The position numbers and the translations under genes are program-made. From positions 62,001 through 126,000 of the forward strand of contig NZ_JAQMWP010000001.1 in assembly GCF_030403745.1 (NCBI RefSeq): a stretch of 64,000 bases of DNA. Reading direction: 5' to 3'. The notes beneath the pieces were generated by a model. It was not told the DNA's origin and did no database searches. It saw only the letters and a list, made by a program, of their open reading frames with translations. Below are positions 34,694-42,616 of the stretch, one piece after another; positions within the stretch are counted from its first letter, which is position 1; the number at the start of each line of letters is the position of its first letter. This DNA comes from Streptomyces sp. S.PB5. Lineage in GTDB: Bacteria > Actinomycetota > Actinomycetes > Streptomycetales > Streptomycetaceae.

Positions 34694-35227
34694 GTGGCGA
34701 CCCAGGTGATCGTGCTCAACGGCGGCTCAAGCTCCGGCAAGTCGGGGATCGTGCGGTGTCTGCAGGCGGTGCTGCCGGACCCGTGGCTGACCTTCGGGGT
34801 CGACTCGCTGATCGAGGCGATGCCGAAGGAGGGCGCGGGAATCGAGTTCGGGGCGGACGGCGCGGTGCACGTCGGCCCGGAGTTCATGGCTCTGGAGGCG
34901 GCCTGGGCGAGCGGGATCGCGGCCATGGCCCACGCCGGCGTCCGCGTGATCATCGACGACGTCTTCCTCGGCGGGGCCGCGACCCAGGAACGCTGGCGCC
35001 GGGTCCTCGACGGCCTCGACGTCCTCTGGGTCGGCGTCCGCTGCGCCCCCGAGGTGGCCGCGGGCCGGGAGATCGCGCGGGGCGACCGGGTGCGGGGGAT
35101 GGCGGAGAAGCAGGCGCAGATCGTGCACCAGGGGGTGGTGTACGACGTGGAGGTGGACACCGCGGGGGCGGAATCGCTGGAGTGCGCGCGGACGATCGCC
35201 CGGAGCGTCGTCAGCGACTCGCGCTGA
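34694..35227 (+). CDS. Chloramphenicol phosphotransferase-like kinase
   Basis: P-loop kinase of 177 residues. [20 protein letters not shown] at about residues 4-23 holds the Walker A loop. [14 protein letters not shown] near residue 34 and [10 protein letters not shown] near residue 86 match the CPT family, where the Asp after FGVD activates the chloramphenicol 3'-hydroxyl in the S. venezuelae enzyme. Whether this copy acts on chloramphenicol or another alcohol is unknown. GTG start 14 bases after the TauE stop, so the two are probably co-transcribed. Its 3' end overlaps the convergent sortase gene by 17 bases. Confidence 0.87.
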   Translation: MATQVIVLNGGSSSGKSGIVRCLQAVLPDPWLTFGVDSLIEAMPKEGAGIEFGADGAVHVGPEFMALEAAWASGIAAMAHAGVRVIIDDVFLGGAATQERWRRVLDGLDVLWVGVRCAPEVAAGREIARGDRVRGMAEKQAQIVHQGVVYDVEVDTAGAESLECARTIARSVVSDSR

Positions 35228-35909
35228 GATGCGCGAACACGACCACGTTCCCCTGGTAGCCGGTCGAGCGTGAGTAGCCCCCGCCACAGGTGATGACCCG
35301 CAGCTCGGGCCGGTGCGCGGCGCCGTACACCTTCTCGTCGGGGAAGTCCTTCGCGTCGTACACCTCGACGGAGTCGACCGAGAAGACGGCCGTGCCGCCG
35401 TCGCGCCGGTCCACCTCGATGGTGCTGCCCTTCGTCAGGGCGCCGAGGTCGTAGAAGACGGCGGGGCCGTCCGCGTTGTCGACATGGCCGGCGACGATCG
35501 CGGTGCCGGTCTCACCGGGGACGGTGCCGGCCTCGTACCAGCCGGCGAGGTTCTCCTGCGCGGCGGGCGGGACGTCGAGGCTGCCGGTGGGGGTGAGGCC
35601 GAGGCCCGTCAGCGGCGCGTCCACGCGGATCGACGGGATGCGGATGCGGTCGGGCGGGGACGGCGGCAGCGCGGGCGCCGAGCGCGGGTCGGCGTGCCCG
35701 CCGCGGGCCTCGGCGGCGGTGGGCTGCGGCGGGGCGTGGCTCTCCGCACCGCTGCGGAGCAGCCACGCGCCGGTGCACAGCGCGACGACGGTGACGGCCG
35801 CTATGACCACGTTGCTGACCCGGGTGAGCCGGCCGAGCCCGGACCGGAACCTGCTGAACGTGCCGACCCTGCCGACCCTGCCGAATCTGCCGAAGCCGAA
35901 CATGGGCAC
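35211..35909 (-). CDS. Class F sortase
   Basis: Membrane-anchored transpeptidase of 232 residues that joins or processes surface proteins. GTG at 35909 lies five bases after AGGAGG. A membrane helix at about residues 33-50 ([19 protein letters not shown]) is followed by a Pro-rich linker and the sortase barrel: strand [19 protein letters not shown], catalytic His in [10 protein letters not shown] near residue 150, Cys in [15 protein letters not shown] near residue 212, with Arg just after. The Cys-to-Arg distance is short, as in class F. Its likely partner is the exported protein encoded just upstream. Confidence 0.91.
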   Translation of the reverse strand: MPMFGFGRFGRVGRVGTFSRFRSGLGRLTRVSNVVIAAVTVVALCTGAWLLRSGAESHAPPQPTAAEARGGHADPRSAPALPPSPPDRIRIPSIRVDAPLTGLGLTPTGSLDVPPAAQENLAGWYEAGTVPGETGTAIVAGHVDNADGPAVFYDLGALTKGSTIEVDRRDGGTAVFSVDSVEVYDAKDFPDEKVYGAAHRPELRVITCGGGYSRSTGYQGNVVVFAHLSASR

Positions 35910-36017
35910 GCGAACCTCCTCTCGCTGGACCCCCGTCCCCCTCCGGGCCGCGAGGGGCATCGGACCCGGAGGGGGAGGGACATGCGGTACCGGCGGACGG
36001 ACAGCGGAGGGTGTCCG

Positions 36018-36539
36018 TCAGATCCCGTCGCCTCTCGCCCGGCGATGCAGGAGCCAGGTACCGCCCGCGGCGGCGACGGCGAGAGCCGCCACGCCGGCCG
36101 CGGTCTGCACGGGATCGGGGCCCAGAGCGCCACCGACCCCCGTCTTCACACTTCCCCGGGGATACACCTGCTGACGGGCCGAGGTCAGCGTGACCACGAG
36201 GTCGCCCGTGACCCGCCGCCCGCCCTCCGCGCACGTCGCGACGATCTCGTACGTCCCCGGCTGCGCGCTCTCGGGCACCTCGAACTGCCCGATCGCGTCC
36301 TGCTCATGGGTGCTGGGCGCGAGCGTGAAGGTCCCGGCGCCCACCGCACTCGCGTCACCCGCCGCCGTACCGCCGTCCCCGCACGCCGCCGTGTTCACGG
36401 TGACCTGCCCGCCGGGCACGACCGAGGACGGGTACACCTCCAGGGATCCCGCGTCCGCGCCGGCCGCGGGCGCGGCGACCAGACCGGCGGTGGCCACGGC
36501 GAGCGCGGTGCCGGTCAGCATGCGGGCGGTGCGGCGCAT
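36018..36539 (-). CDS. Secreted, membrane-anchored protein next to sortase
   Basis: Exported 173-residue protein of unknown function. Signal peptide MRRTARMLTGTALAVATAGL ends near AGADAG. The exterior part has the look of an Ig-like or copper-chaperone-like beta domain (LEVYPSSVVPGGQVTVNTAA, ESAQPGTYEIVATCAEGGRR) with Cys residues that may pair. The C-terminus has KTGVGG, a hydrophobic helix and RRARGDGI, the layout of a sortase substrate although LPxTG is absent. It lies about 110 bases upstream of the class F sortase gene on the same strand. Confidence 0.8.
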   Translation of the reverse strand: MRRTARMLTGTALAVATAGLVAAPAAGADAGSLEVYPSSVVPGGQVTVNTAACGDGGTAAGDASAVGAGTFTLAPSTHEQDAIGQFEVPESAQPGTYEIVATCAEGGRRVTGDLVVTLTSARQQVYPRGSVKTGVGGALGPDPVQTAAGVAALAVAAAGGTWLLHRRARGDGI

Positions 36540-36780
36540 CGGTGCTCCCTGGAGCTCTTGGGTGTCCCCTGCCCTTCCGAGGTAAGTGGCAGCGAGTCGA
36601 GCGCGCTTCCTGAGGGTGTGTCAGAAATGCGGTGAATGGGTGTCAGGCCGGTGTGCGCCGGGACTCCCCGGCCGGTGTTTGGGCAGGTCACCGGCGTGGG
36701 GCGGGGGTGTCACGGAAGGGAACCCGACGGGTGCGGGGCGGGGGTGCGACCGGGTGACTCCAGCCGCGCTCGAGCGGGAG

Positions 36781-36811
36781 TTGACCTCAAGTTCGGTTCA
36801 GGTATCACGCT
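36781..36811 (+). promoter_or_regulatory. SoxR-type promoter of flavin reductase gene
   Basis: TTGACC at 36781-36786 overlaps the dyad CCTCAA/TTCAGG (36785-36802), close to the SoxR box CCTCAAGTT...TTGAGG with one mismatch. A 19-base spacer to CACGCT (36806-36811) is the long spacing of MerR-type promoters. The start codon is only seven bases on, suggesting a leaderless message. Confidence 0.7.
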
Positions 36812-36818
36812 GTTCCGT

Positions 36819-37403
36819 ATGCAGATCACCGACACCCCCCTGCGGGTCACCCTCGTCGTCGGCAGCAACCGCCACGGCCGCTTCGGCCCCGTCGTCGCCG
36901 ACTGGCTCCTCGACCGTATGCGCGACCGGGACGACCTGGTCACCGAGGTCGTGGACGTCGCGGACACGGACCTCCCCACGTCCCTCGCCCGGACGCCGGA
37001 AACGACGGCGGCCCTCGCGGACATCTCCCCGAAGCTCGCCGGCGCGGACGCCTTCGTCGTCCTCACCCCCGAGTACAACCACTCCTACCCGGCCGGTCTG
37101 AAGAACCTCATCGACTGGCACTACACCGAATGGCAGGCCAAACCCGTGGCCCTCGCCTCCTACGGCGGCATCTCCGGCGGCCTGCGCGCGGTGGAGCACC
37201 TGCGGCACGTCTTCGCGGAGCTCCACGCGGTGACCATGCGGGACACCGTGTCCTTCGACCACGCCAGGGGAGCCTTCGACGACAACGGCAAGCTGCTCGA
37301 CCCGTCGGGCCCGGACGCGGCGGCGAAGACGATGCTCGACCAGCTGGTGTGGTGGGGCACGGGACTGCGGGAGGCGAGGCAGAAGCGCCCGTACGGGGCG
37401 TAG
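36819..37403 (+). CDS. NADPH-dependent FMN reductase, likely SoxR target
   Basis: Flavodoxin-fold reductase of 194 residues. FMN phosphate loop LVVGSNRHGRFGPVVADWLL is at about residues 12-31; flavin contact VVLTPEYNHSYPAGLKNLID near residue 84 and SYGGISGGLRAVEHLR near residue 117 are typical of the NAD(P)H-quinone/FMN reductase group. From memory, a reductase of this kind in the same chromosomal region is one of the few SoxR targets in S. coelicolor. The promoter seen here agrees. A role in reducing redox-cycling quinones or antibiotics is inferred. Confidence 0.92.
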   Translation: MQITDTPLRVTLVVGSNRHGRFGPVVADWLLDRMRDRDDLVTEVVDVADTDLPTSLARTPETTAALADISPKLAGADAFVVLTPEYNHSYPAGLKNLIDWHYTEWQAKPVALASYGGISGGLRAVEHLRHVFAELHAVTMRDTVSFDHARGAFDDNGKLLDPSGPDAAAKTMLDQLVWWGTGLREARQKRPYGA

Positions 37404-37491
37404 GGCGCACGTGCTGCAGGGGCGCCCCTGGTGCGGGGCCGCGCCGGAAACCGGGTTTCGCGGGTGTGCCGCCTCGGCCGATCATGGGGCC

Positions 37492-38208
37492 ATGACCCGA
37501 CGGCCGGCGCTCAGCACCCTGACCCTCCAGCACCGGATCCCGCAGCAGTGGGACCGGGATCCCTGGGCCGAGGTGCGGCCTCTGATCGACGGTGCGGACG
37601 TCCTGAAGGAGGTCCACCCGGACGGCGTCGCACCCAGCTGCCGCCTCTGGACGGGACCGGCCGAGAGCTGGCCGCTGACGGCCACGGAGGAACCCCGCCG
37701 GATCATGATCACCGAGCCGTCCTGCACGGCCGGCTGCTGCGGCGCCCTGTACGTCACCGTGCGCCGCGAGGGCGACCAGGTGATCTGGGACGCGTGGGAG
37801 AACACCAGCGACATCACCGCCCTGCCGGAGGAGTTCCGCTTCGACCTCGCCCAGTACGAGGCGGAACTCGCGCGGGCCGCCGCGGACCGCAGCTGGGAGG
37901 AACCGGTGGACACCGCCGCGCGGCTCCTGCACGAGACCCTCGTGGACAGCGGCTGGTTCGCACGCTGGGGCTGCGTCCTCACATGCGTCTCACCGCGCCG
38001 CGAGGAGCCCGGCCTTCCCGAGGCGTTCACCGGCCCCGAGGGAGTGGACGTCATGTTCCACCAGGCCCCGGGGCCGGACACCGAACGCATGGCCTTCTAC
38101 GGGTACGAGTTGTTCATCACCCGAGACGAGCCCGTGGAGGAGCAGGTACGGCGGCTCGCGGACCGCATCCTGGCGGACGACCCGCGGAAGACCGCCGAGA
38201 GGCGATAG
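37492..38208 (+). CDS. Conserved hypothetical protein with Cys-rich loop
   Basis: 238-residue protein, no family recognised. ATG at 37492 lies 88 bases after the flavin reductase stop on the same strand. The N-terminal third contains EPSCTAGCCGALYVTVRREG at about residues 76-95, with three Cys in six residues, and VIWDAWENTSDITALPEEF follows. There is no signal peptide or membrane segment. Acidic composition and the coherent beta/alpha pattern support real coding. The Cys triad might bind metal, but that is only a guess. Confidence 0.72.
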   Translation: MTRRPALSTLTLQHRIPQQWDRDPWAEVRPLIDGADVLKEVHPDGVAPSCRLWTGPAESWPLTATEEPRRIMITEPSCTAGCCGALYVTVRREGDQVIWDAWENTSDITALPEEFRFDLAQYEAELARAAADRSWEEPVDTAARLLHETLVDSGWFARWGCVLTCVSPRREEPGLPEAFTGPEGVDVMFHQAPGPDTERMAFYGYELFITRDEPVEEQVRRLADRILADDPRKTAERR

Positions 38209-38232
38209 GCCCGGCAGCACCCCTCCCCACCC

Positions 38233-39894
38233 TCAGTTCACGTTCACCGCGCTCCACGCCGCCGCCACCGCGTTGTACTCCGTGCTCCCGGAACCGTAAA
38301 GATCCTTCGCCGCGTTCAGCGTCGCCGTCCGCGCCCCCGCGTAGTTCGTGGAGGACGTCATGTAGACGGTCAGCGCCCGGTACCAGATCGCGCCGAGCTT
38401 GGCCCGGCCGATGCCCGTCACCGTGGAGCCGTTGGAGGTGGGGGAGTTGTAGGAGACACCGTTGATGGTCCTGGCCCCGCTGCCCTCCGCCAGGAGGTAC
38501 GCGAAGTGGTTCGCCACGCCCGAGGAGTAGTGGACGTCCAGGTTGCCGACCGAACTGCTCCAGTAGTCAGCCGAGTTGCCGTCCTTCGACGGCTTGTCCA
38601 TGTAGCGGAGGGCGTCCCGGCCGAAGCCCGGCCGGACGATCTTCTCGCCGATCAGGTAGTCCCCGGTGTCCGAGGCGTTGCCCGCGTAGAACTCCACCAG
38701 GGTGCCGAAGATGTCGGACGTCGCCTCGTTCAGGCCGCCCGACTCACCCGAGTACGTCAGGGCCGCCGTCTTCGAGGTCACGCCGTGCGACATCTCGTGC
38801 CCCGTCACGTCCAGCGACACCAGCGGGCCGAGCTGCGTCCCGTCACCGTCGCCGTACGTCATGCAGCCGCAAGTGTCGTCCCAGAAGGCGTTGTTGTAGG
38901 CGTTGCCGTAGTGGACGCGGTTGAAGGAGCCCTTGCCGTCGCCGGCGATACCGCTGCGGCCGTGGACGTTCTTGTAGTAGTCCCAGGTGACGTCGGTGCC
39001 GTACTGCGCGTCCACCGCCGCCGTCGCACGGTCCGAAGCCGCGCCTGTGCCCCAGTGGTTGTCGGCGTCCGTGAAGACCGTCGACGGCGCGCGGCTGATG
39101 CAGATGCCCAGGATGCAGAGGTCGGTCTTGTTCGCCGCGTCGCCCGTGTATGTGTTCCCGCGCGTCGCGTCCTTCAGCTGGTACGCCGATCCCGACAGGG
39201 TCGTCTCCAGCGGCACCGTCCCGCCGTACAGCGACTTTCCGTCGCCGGTCGCCGTCTCGATCGAGTCCCACGCGTCGATCTGCGCACCGCTGCCCGCGTC
39301 GGTCAGTACCGTCCGGGCCACCGGGTTGCCCTGGGAGTCCTGGGCGACGACGTTCGTCCGCCAGGCCAGCTTCGGAGTGCCGTGCAGGGCGTCGACGACC
39401 AGCTCGGGCTTGGCGGTCAGCTTCCTCAGGGTCTCGCCGAGGTTGGCCGCGCGCAGGGCGTCGGTCGCGAGGCCGGCGGCCTTCGGGGCGGTGAGGAGCG
39501 GGGTGATGGAGGGGAGCGAAATCGCCTGGCGGGTGGCCCTGTTCGCGCTGCGGTACGTGCCGTCCGCGGCCAGGTGGACCACGAAGTCGCCGCCCAGCAC
39601 GGGCAGTCCGCGATACGTGCGGTCGTAACGGACGTGCTGCGCGCCGTCCTTGTCGACCACCACGTCCCGGACCTCGGTGTCCTGTGCCGACGTGAGGCCG
39701 AGCGCCGAGGCCTGGTCCACGAGCGCGTCGGCCGCGTTGTCGATCGCCGTGGCCCGGGTGGGCCGGTCGGCCGCACCCGCGGTGGGGACGAGCGCGGCGG
39801 CGAGGAGGGTCGCGGCGGTGGCGGCGACACCGGCCGTGGCCAGGCGGGACCCGACGAGGGACCGGGCATGGCGGACGGGACGTATCCGGCTCAT
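38233..39894 (-). CDS. Secreted M4-family (thermolysin-like) metalloprotease
   Basis: Extracellular zinc protease made as a pre-pro-enzyme of 553 residues. A signal peptide (AGVAATAATLLAAALVPTAG) is followed by an FTP/PepSY-type propeptide to about residue 205. In the catalytic domain the zinc motif HEMSH lies in LDVTGHEMSHGVTSKT near residue 365, and the third ligand Glu in GGLNEATSDIFG about 20 residues on. The final part, VNHFAYLLAEGSG-like (here GVANHFAYLLAEGSG) through IWYRALTVYMTSSTNYAGAR, is the thermolysin C-terminal helical domain. ATG follows AAGGAGACAG. A digestive role on external protein is inferred. Confidence 0.94.
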   Translation of the reverse strand: MSRIRPVRHARSLVGSRLATAGVAATAATLLAAALVPTAGAADRPTRATAIDNAADALVDQASALGLTSAQDTEVRDVVVDKDGAQHVRYDRTYRGLPVLGGDFVVHLAADGTYRSANRATRQAISLPSITPLLTAPKAAGLATDALRAANLGETLRKLTAKPELVVDALHGTPKLAWRTNVVAQDSQGNPVARTVLTDAGSGAQIDAWDSIETATGDGKSLYGGTVPLETTLSGSAYQLKDATRGNTYTGDAANKTDLCILGICISRAPSTVFTDADNHWGTGAASDRATAAVDAQYGTDVTWDYYKNVHGRSGIAGDGKGSFNRVHYGNAYNNAFWDDTCGCMTYGDGDGTQLGPLVSLDVTGHEMSHGVTSKTAALTYSGESGGLNEATSDIFGTLVEFYAGNASDTGDYLIGEKIVRPGFGRDALRYMDKPSKDGNSADYWSSSVGNLDVHYSSGVANHFAYLLAEGSGARTINGVSYNSPTSNGSTVTGIGRAKLGAIWYRALTVYMTSSTNYAGARTATLNAAKDLYGSGSTEYNAVAAAWSAVNVN

Positions 39895-40082
39895 CTGTCT
39901 CCTTGGAAAGGCGCCTTGAGGCGCGTGGGGGGAGCGGAGGGAGGAGAAGTGGGGGGAAGGAGAGTGGGGGAAACGGGAGGCGGCGCGCGTGCTGCCTGAG
40001 ATTTAAGGGGGCATGACATGTCATGTCCATAGAGCGTCTGTGCACGTCCGGCACCCGTGTGTGTGGGGAGAGAATCGTTTCC

Positions 40083-40517
40083 GTGAGACTCCCGTTCTTC
40101 GTCTACGGCACCCTCCGCCCCGGAGAGGTCAACCACGACGCCTTCCTGCGCGGCCGCACGAGCTCCGAGGTGCCCGGCCGGCTCGACAACGCCGTGCTCT
40201 ACGACGGCCCCGGCTACCCCTACGCCGTGGAGGACCCCGGCACCGTCCACGGCGAACTCGTCACCGCCCTCCCCGACGCGTACGACGACCTCCTCGTCGC
40301 CCTCGACCGCCTTGAGGACTACGCCCCCGGCGACCCCCGCAACCTCTACGAGCGGGTCGAGCGCGACGTCGTCCGGACCGCCGACGGGACCTCCGTGCGC
40401 GCGTGGGTGTACCTCGCCGCTCCCGCCGTGGCGACGGGGCTGCGGGTCTGCGGCAAGCTCATCGAGAGCGGGGACTGGCTCGGCCGCCACGTCGTCCGCT
40501 CCGACCCGGCTACATGA
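40083..40517 (+). CDS. Gamma-glutamylcyclotransferase-fold (AIG2-like) protein
   Basis: 144-residue cytoplasmic protein of the GGCT/AIG2 fold. The substrate loop FVYGTLRPGEVNHDAFLRG lies at about residues 5-23, and the catalytic Glu in LDRLEDYAPGD near residue 80. Such enzymes release 5-oxoproline from gamma-glutamyl amines, though many bacterial members have unknown substrates. GTG at 40083 chosen because family similarity begins there. An upstream start at 40023 would add residues unlike the family. Its end overlaps the convergent alpha-galactosidase gene by eight bases. Confidence 0.87.
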   Translation: MRLPFFVYGTLRPGEVNHDAFLRGRTSSEVPGRLDNAVLYDGPGYPYAVEDPGTVHGELVTALPDAYDDLLVALDRLEDYAPGDPRNLYERVERDVVRTADGTSVRAWVYLAAPAVATGLRVCGKLIESGDWLGRHVVRSDPAT

Positions 40518-42567
40518 GCCGCACCAGCACCATCGAGGGCGCCGACGGCAGCGTCACGTGCAGCCCGCTCGTCGCGTCCCACTCCGCCGCCGCATCCCCG
40601 GCCGCGTGCAGCACCTCCGCCCGTACGCCCTCGGCGCCCGCCAAGTGGTCTACGGGCAAGGCCAGTTCACCGCCACCGCCCCTCCGCCACACCGACACGT
40701 ACGTGGCCCCCGCCACCGGCGTCCGCAGTCCCGCCGCGACCCACTCGTCCGCCCATCCCGGCAGCCCCAGCGGCCAGAACGGCACCGCCGTCGACAGATC
40801 CCCGCGGATCGCCTTGTAGGTCGCCACCGCGTCCCGCACGAGCCCGAGCTGACGCTCCGTCATGCGGTCCAGATGCCCGGAGAGATGGATCCGGCCGAGC
40901 AGCGCGGTGCCCAAGGTGAACGCGATCTCCTCGTCCCCGAACTCCGGTTGCGGGTACGCCCACACCGCCCCCTGCTCCGGCGGCACCACGGCCGGCGCGG
41001 CCGCCGCGATCGGCGGACAGCGGACGGGATCCTGCTGATCGGAGGTCGACTGGAGCTGGGTGACGGACAGCGAGGCCCCGTCCATCCGCATCCCGCCCGA
41101 CGCGCAGTTCTCGATCACCAGCGCCGGATACCGCTCCAGGACGGCCGAGACCCACCCCCGCCAGGCCCGTGTGTGCTCCAGCAGCCCCGGCGCCGACGTG
41201 GTGATGTTGTAGTCCAGCTTGAGATAGCCGACGCCCCACTCGCCCACGATCCGGTCGACCGTCCTGTCCAGGTGCGCCCGAGCCGCCGGATGGGTCAGGT
41301 CCAGCTGGTGCCGCCCCTGTTCGGTGACCCGGCTGCCGTCGTCGTGCCGCAGGAACGCCGCGTCCGGCAGCTCCGCCGCGACCGGGCTCCGCACCCCGAC
41401 CACCTCGGGCTCCAGCCACAGCCCCGGCACCATCCCGCGCTCCCGGATCCGCTCCAGGACCACCCCGATGCCGCCCTCGCCGGGAAACCGCCGCCCGGAC
41501 GGCTGCCAGGCCCCCACACTGTCCCACCAGCCCCCGTCCGCCGTGTCGTCGTACCACCCGGCGTCCACGCAGAAGTACTCCGCCCCGGCCTGCGCCGCCG
41601 CGTCGACCAGCGGCAGCAGCTTCTCGGTGGTCGGGTCGCCCATCAGCGTGTTCATGTAGTCGTTGAAGACGACGGGCAGCCGTTCATGGTCCGGGTGCGG
41701 GCGGCGTATCCGCCGGCGGTACGACGTCAGCGCGGCCAGCGCCCCGTCGAAGCCGTCGCCGAGCGCCACGGCCGCATACTCGGACGCGAACTCCGCGCCC
41801 GGCGCCAGCACTTGGCGCCACCCGTGCTCGTCATGGGCCGGCCCGCCAAGACCCACGTACGTCTGCCGCGCCGGAGCCTCACCCGCGTCCCACACCCACC
41901 CGGCCGCCGACTCGATCTGCCACAGCCAGCAGCGGCCGTCGGTGCGGTCGGTGAGCGCCCCCATCGCCAGGTGCCCGTCGGTCGGCCAGCTCCCGCGCCC
42001 CACCAGCCGCAGCGCCGCCCGCGAGTCGTGCTCGTGGACGTCCCGCCCGATGTCCGGCACGGAGTCCCGGAGCGGCTCGGTGTACCAACGGCCCTCGGCC
42101 AGCCAGTCGTTGCGCGCCCGGTGCACGTCCAGGATGTCGGGGGAGGGCAGCCCGGCGAGGAGCAGGCTGCCGGCGGAGCGAACGGTCAACTCCCGGGCCC
42201 CGTCGTTGCGCAGCCGCACCCGGGACCGCAGTACCGCCACCCCGTCCGGCGACGAGTACTCGGCGTGGACGGTCAACCCGCTTGCCGGGTCCTGGAGTTC
42301 AACGCTCAGACGATGCCAGCCGTCGCCGTACGTGGCGTGGTGCGCCCGGTGTCTCAGGCGCGGTCCGAGCGCCGTGCCCCGGAATCGCGGGCCCGACCAT
42401 CCCGTACCCTCCCCGAGGAGTGTGACGTCGGCCAACGGCAGGGTGCCCGGGTGCGGTTCGGGGTCGTCCGGGCGGGCCATCCCCAGCATCCGGGGCGAGT
42501 CACCGCCGAAGTCGAAGTCGACGGTCAGCGCGGAGTGGCCCCAGCGGTAGCCAAAGTCATGGGTCAT
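40510..42567 (-). CDS. GH36 alpha-galactosidase
   Basis: Glycoside hydrolase of 685 residues that cleaves terminal alpha-galactose from melibiose or raffinose-type sugars. It has an N-terminal beta-supersandwich domain, then a TIM barrel. The nucleophile Asp is in YLKLDYNITTSAPG near residue 450; the general acid Asp is in NCASGGMRMDGASL near residue 490; and EYFCVDAGWYDDTADGGWWD near residue 330 is typical of the substrate pocket. No signal peptide, so cytoplasmic. The 49-base gap to nasA upstream could allow read-through, but no shared function is apparent. No sugar transporter gene is adjacent. Confidence 0.93.
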   Translation of the reverse strand: MTHDFGYRWGHSALTVDFDFGGDSPRMLGMARPDDPEPHPGTLPLADVTLLGEGTGWSGPRFRGTALGPRLRHRAHHATYGDGWHRLSVELQDPASGLTVHAEYSSPDGVAVLRSRVRLRNDGARELTVRSAGSLLLAGLPSPDILDVHRARNDWLAEGRWYTEPLRDSVPDIGRDVHEHDSRAALRLVGRGSWPTDGHLAMGALTDRTDGRCWLWQIESAAGWVWDAGEAPARQTYVGLGGPAHDEHGWRQVLAPGAEFASEYAAVALGDGFDGALAALTSYRRRIRRPHPDHERLPVVFNDYMNTLMGDPTTEKLLPLVDAAAQAGAEYFCVDAGWYDDTADGGWWDSVGAWQPSGRRFPGEGGIGVVLERIRERGMVPGLWLEPEVVGVRSPVAAELPDAAFLRHDDGSRVTEQGRHQLDLTHPAARAHLDRTVDRIVGEWGVGYLKLDYNITTSAPGLLEHTRAWRGWVSAVLERYPALVIENCASGGMRMDGASLSVTQLQSTSDQQDPVRCPPIAAAAPAVVPPEQGAVWAYPQPEFGDEEIAFTLGTALLGRIHLSGHLDRMTERQLGLVRDAVATYKAIRGDLSTAVPFWPLGLPGWADEWVAAGLRTPVAGATYVSVWRRGGGGELALPVDHLAGAEGVRAEVLHAAGDAAAEWDATSGLHVTLPSAPSMVLVRLM

Positions 42568-42616
42568 CGCGGATCAGCGTACGGTTCCGTGACCAGGACC
42601 TCACCGCCCGCGCCGG

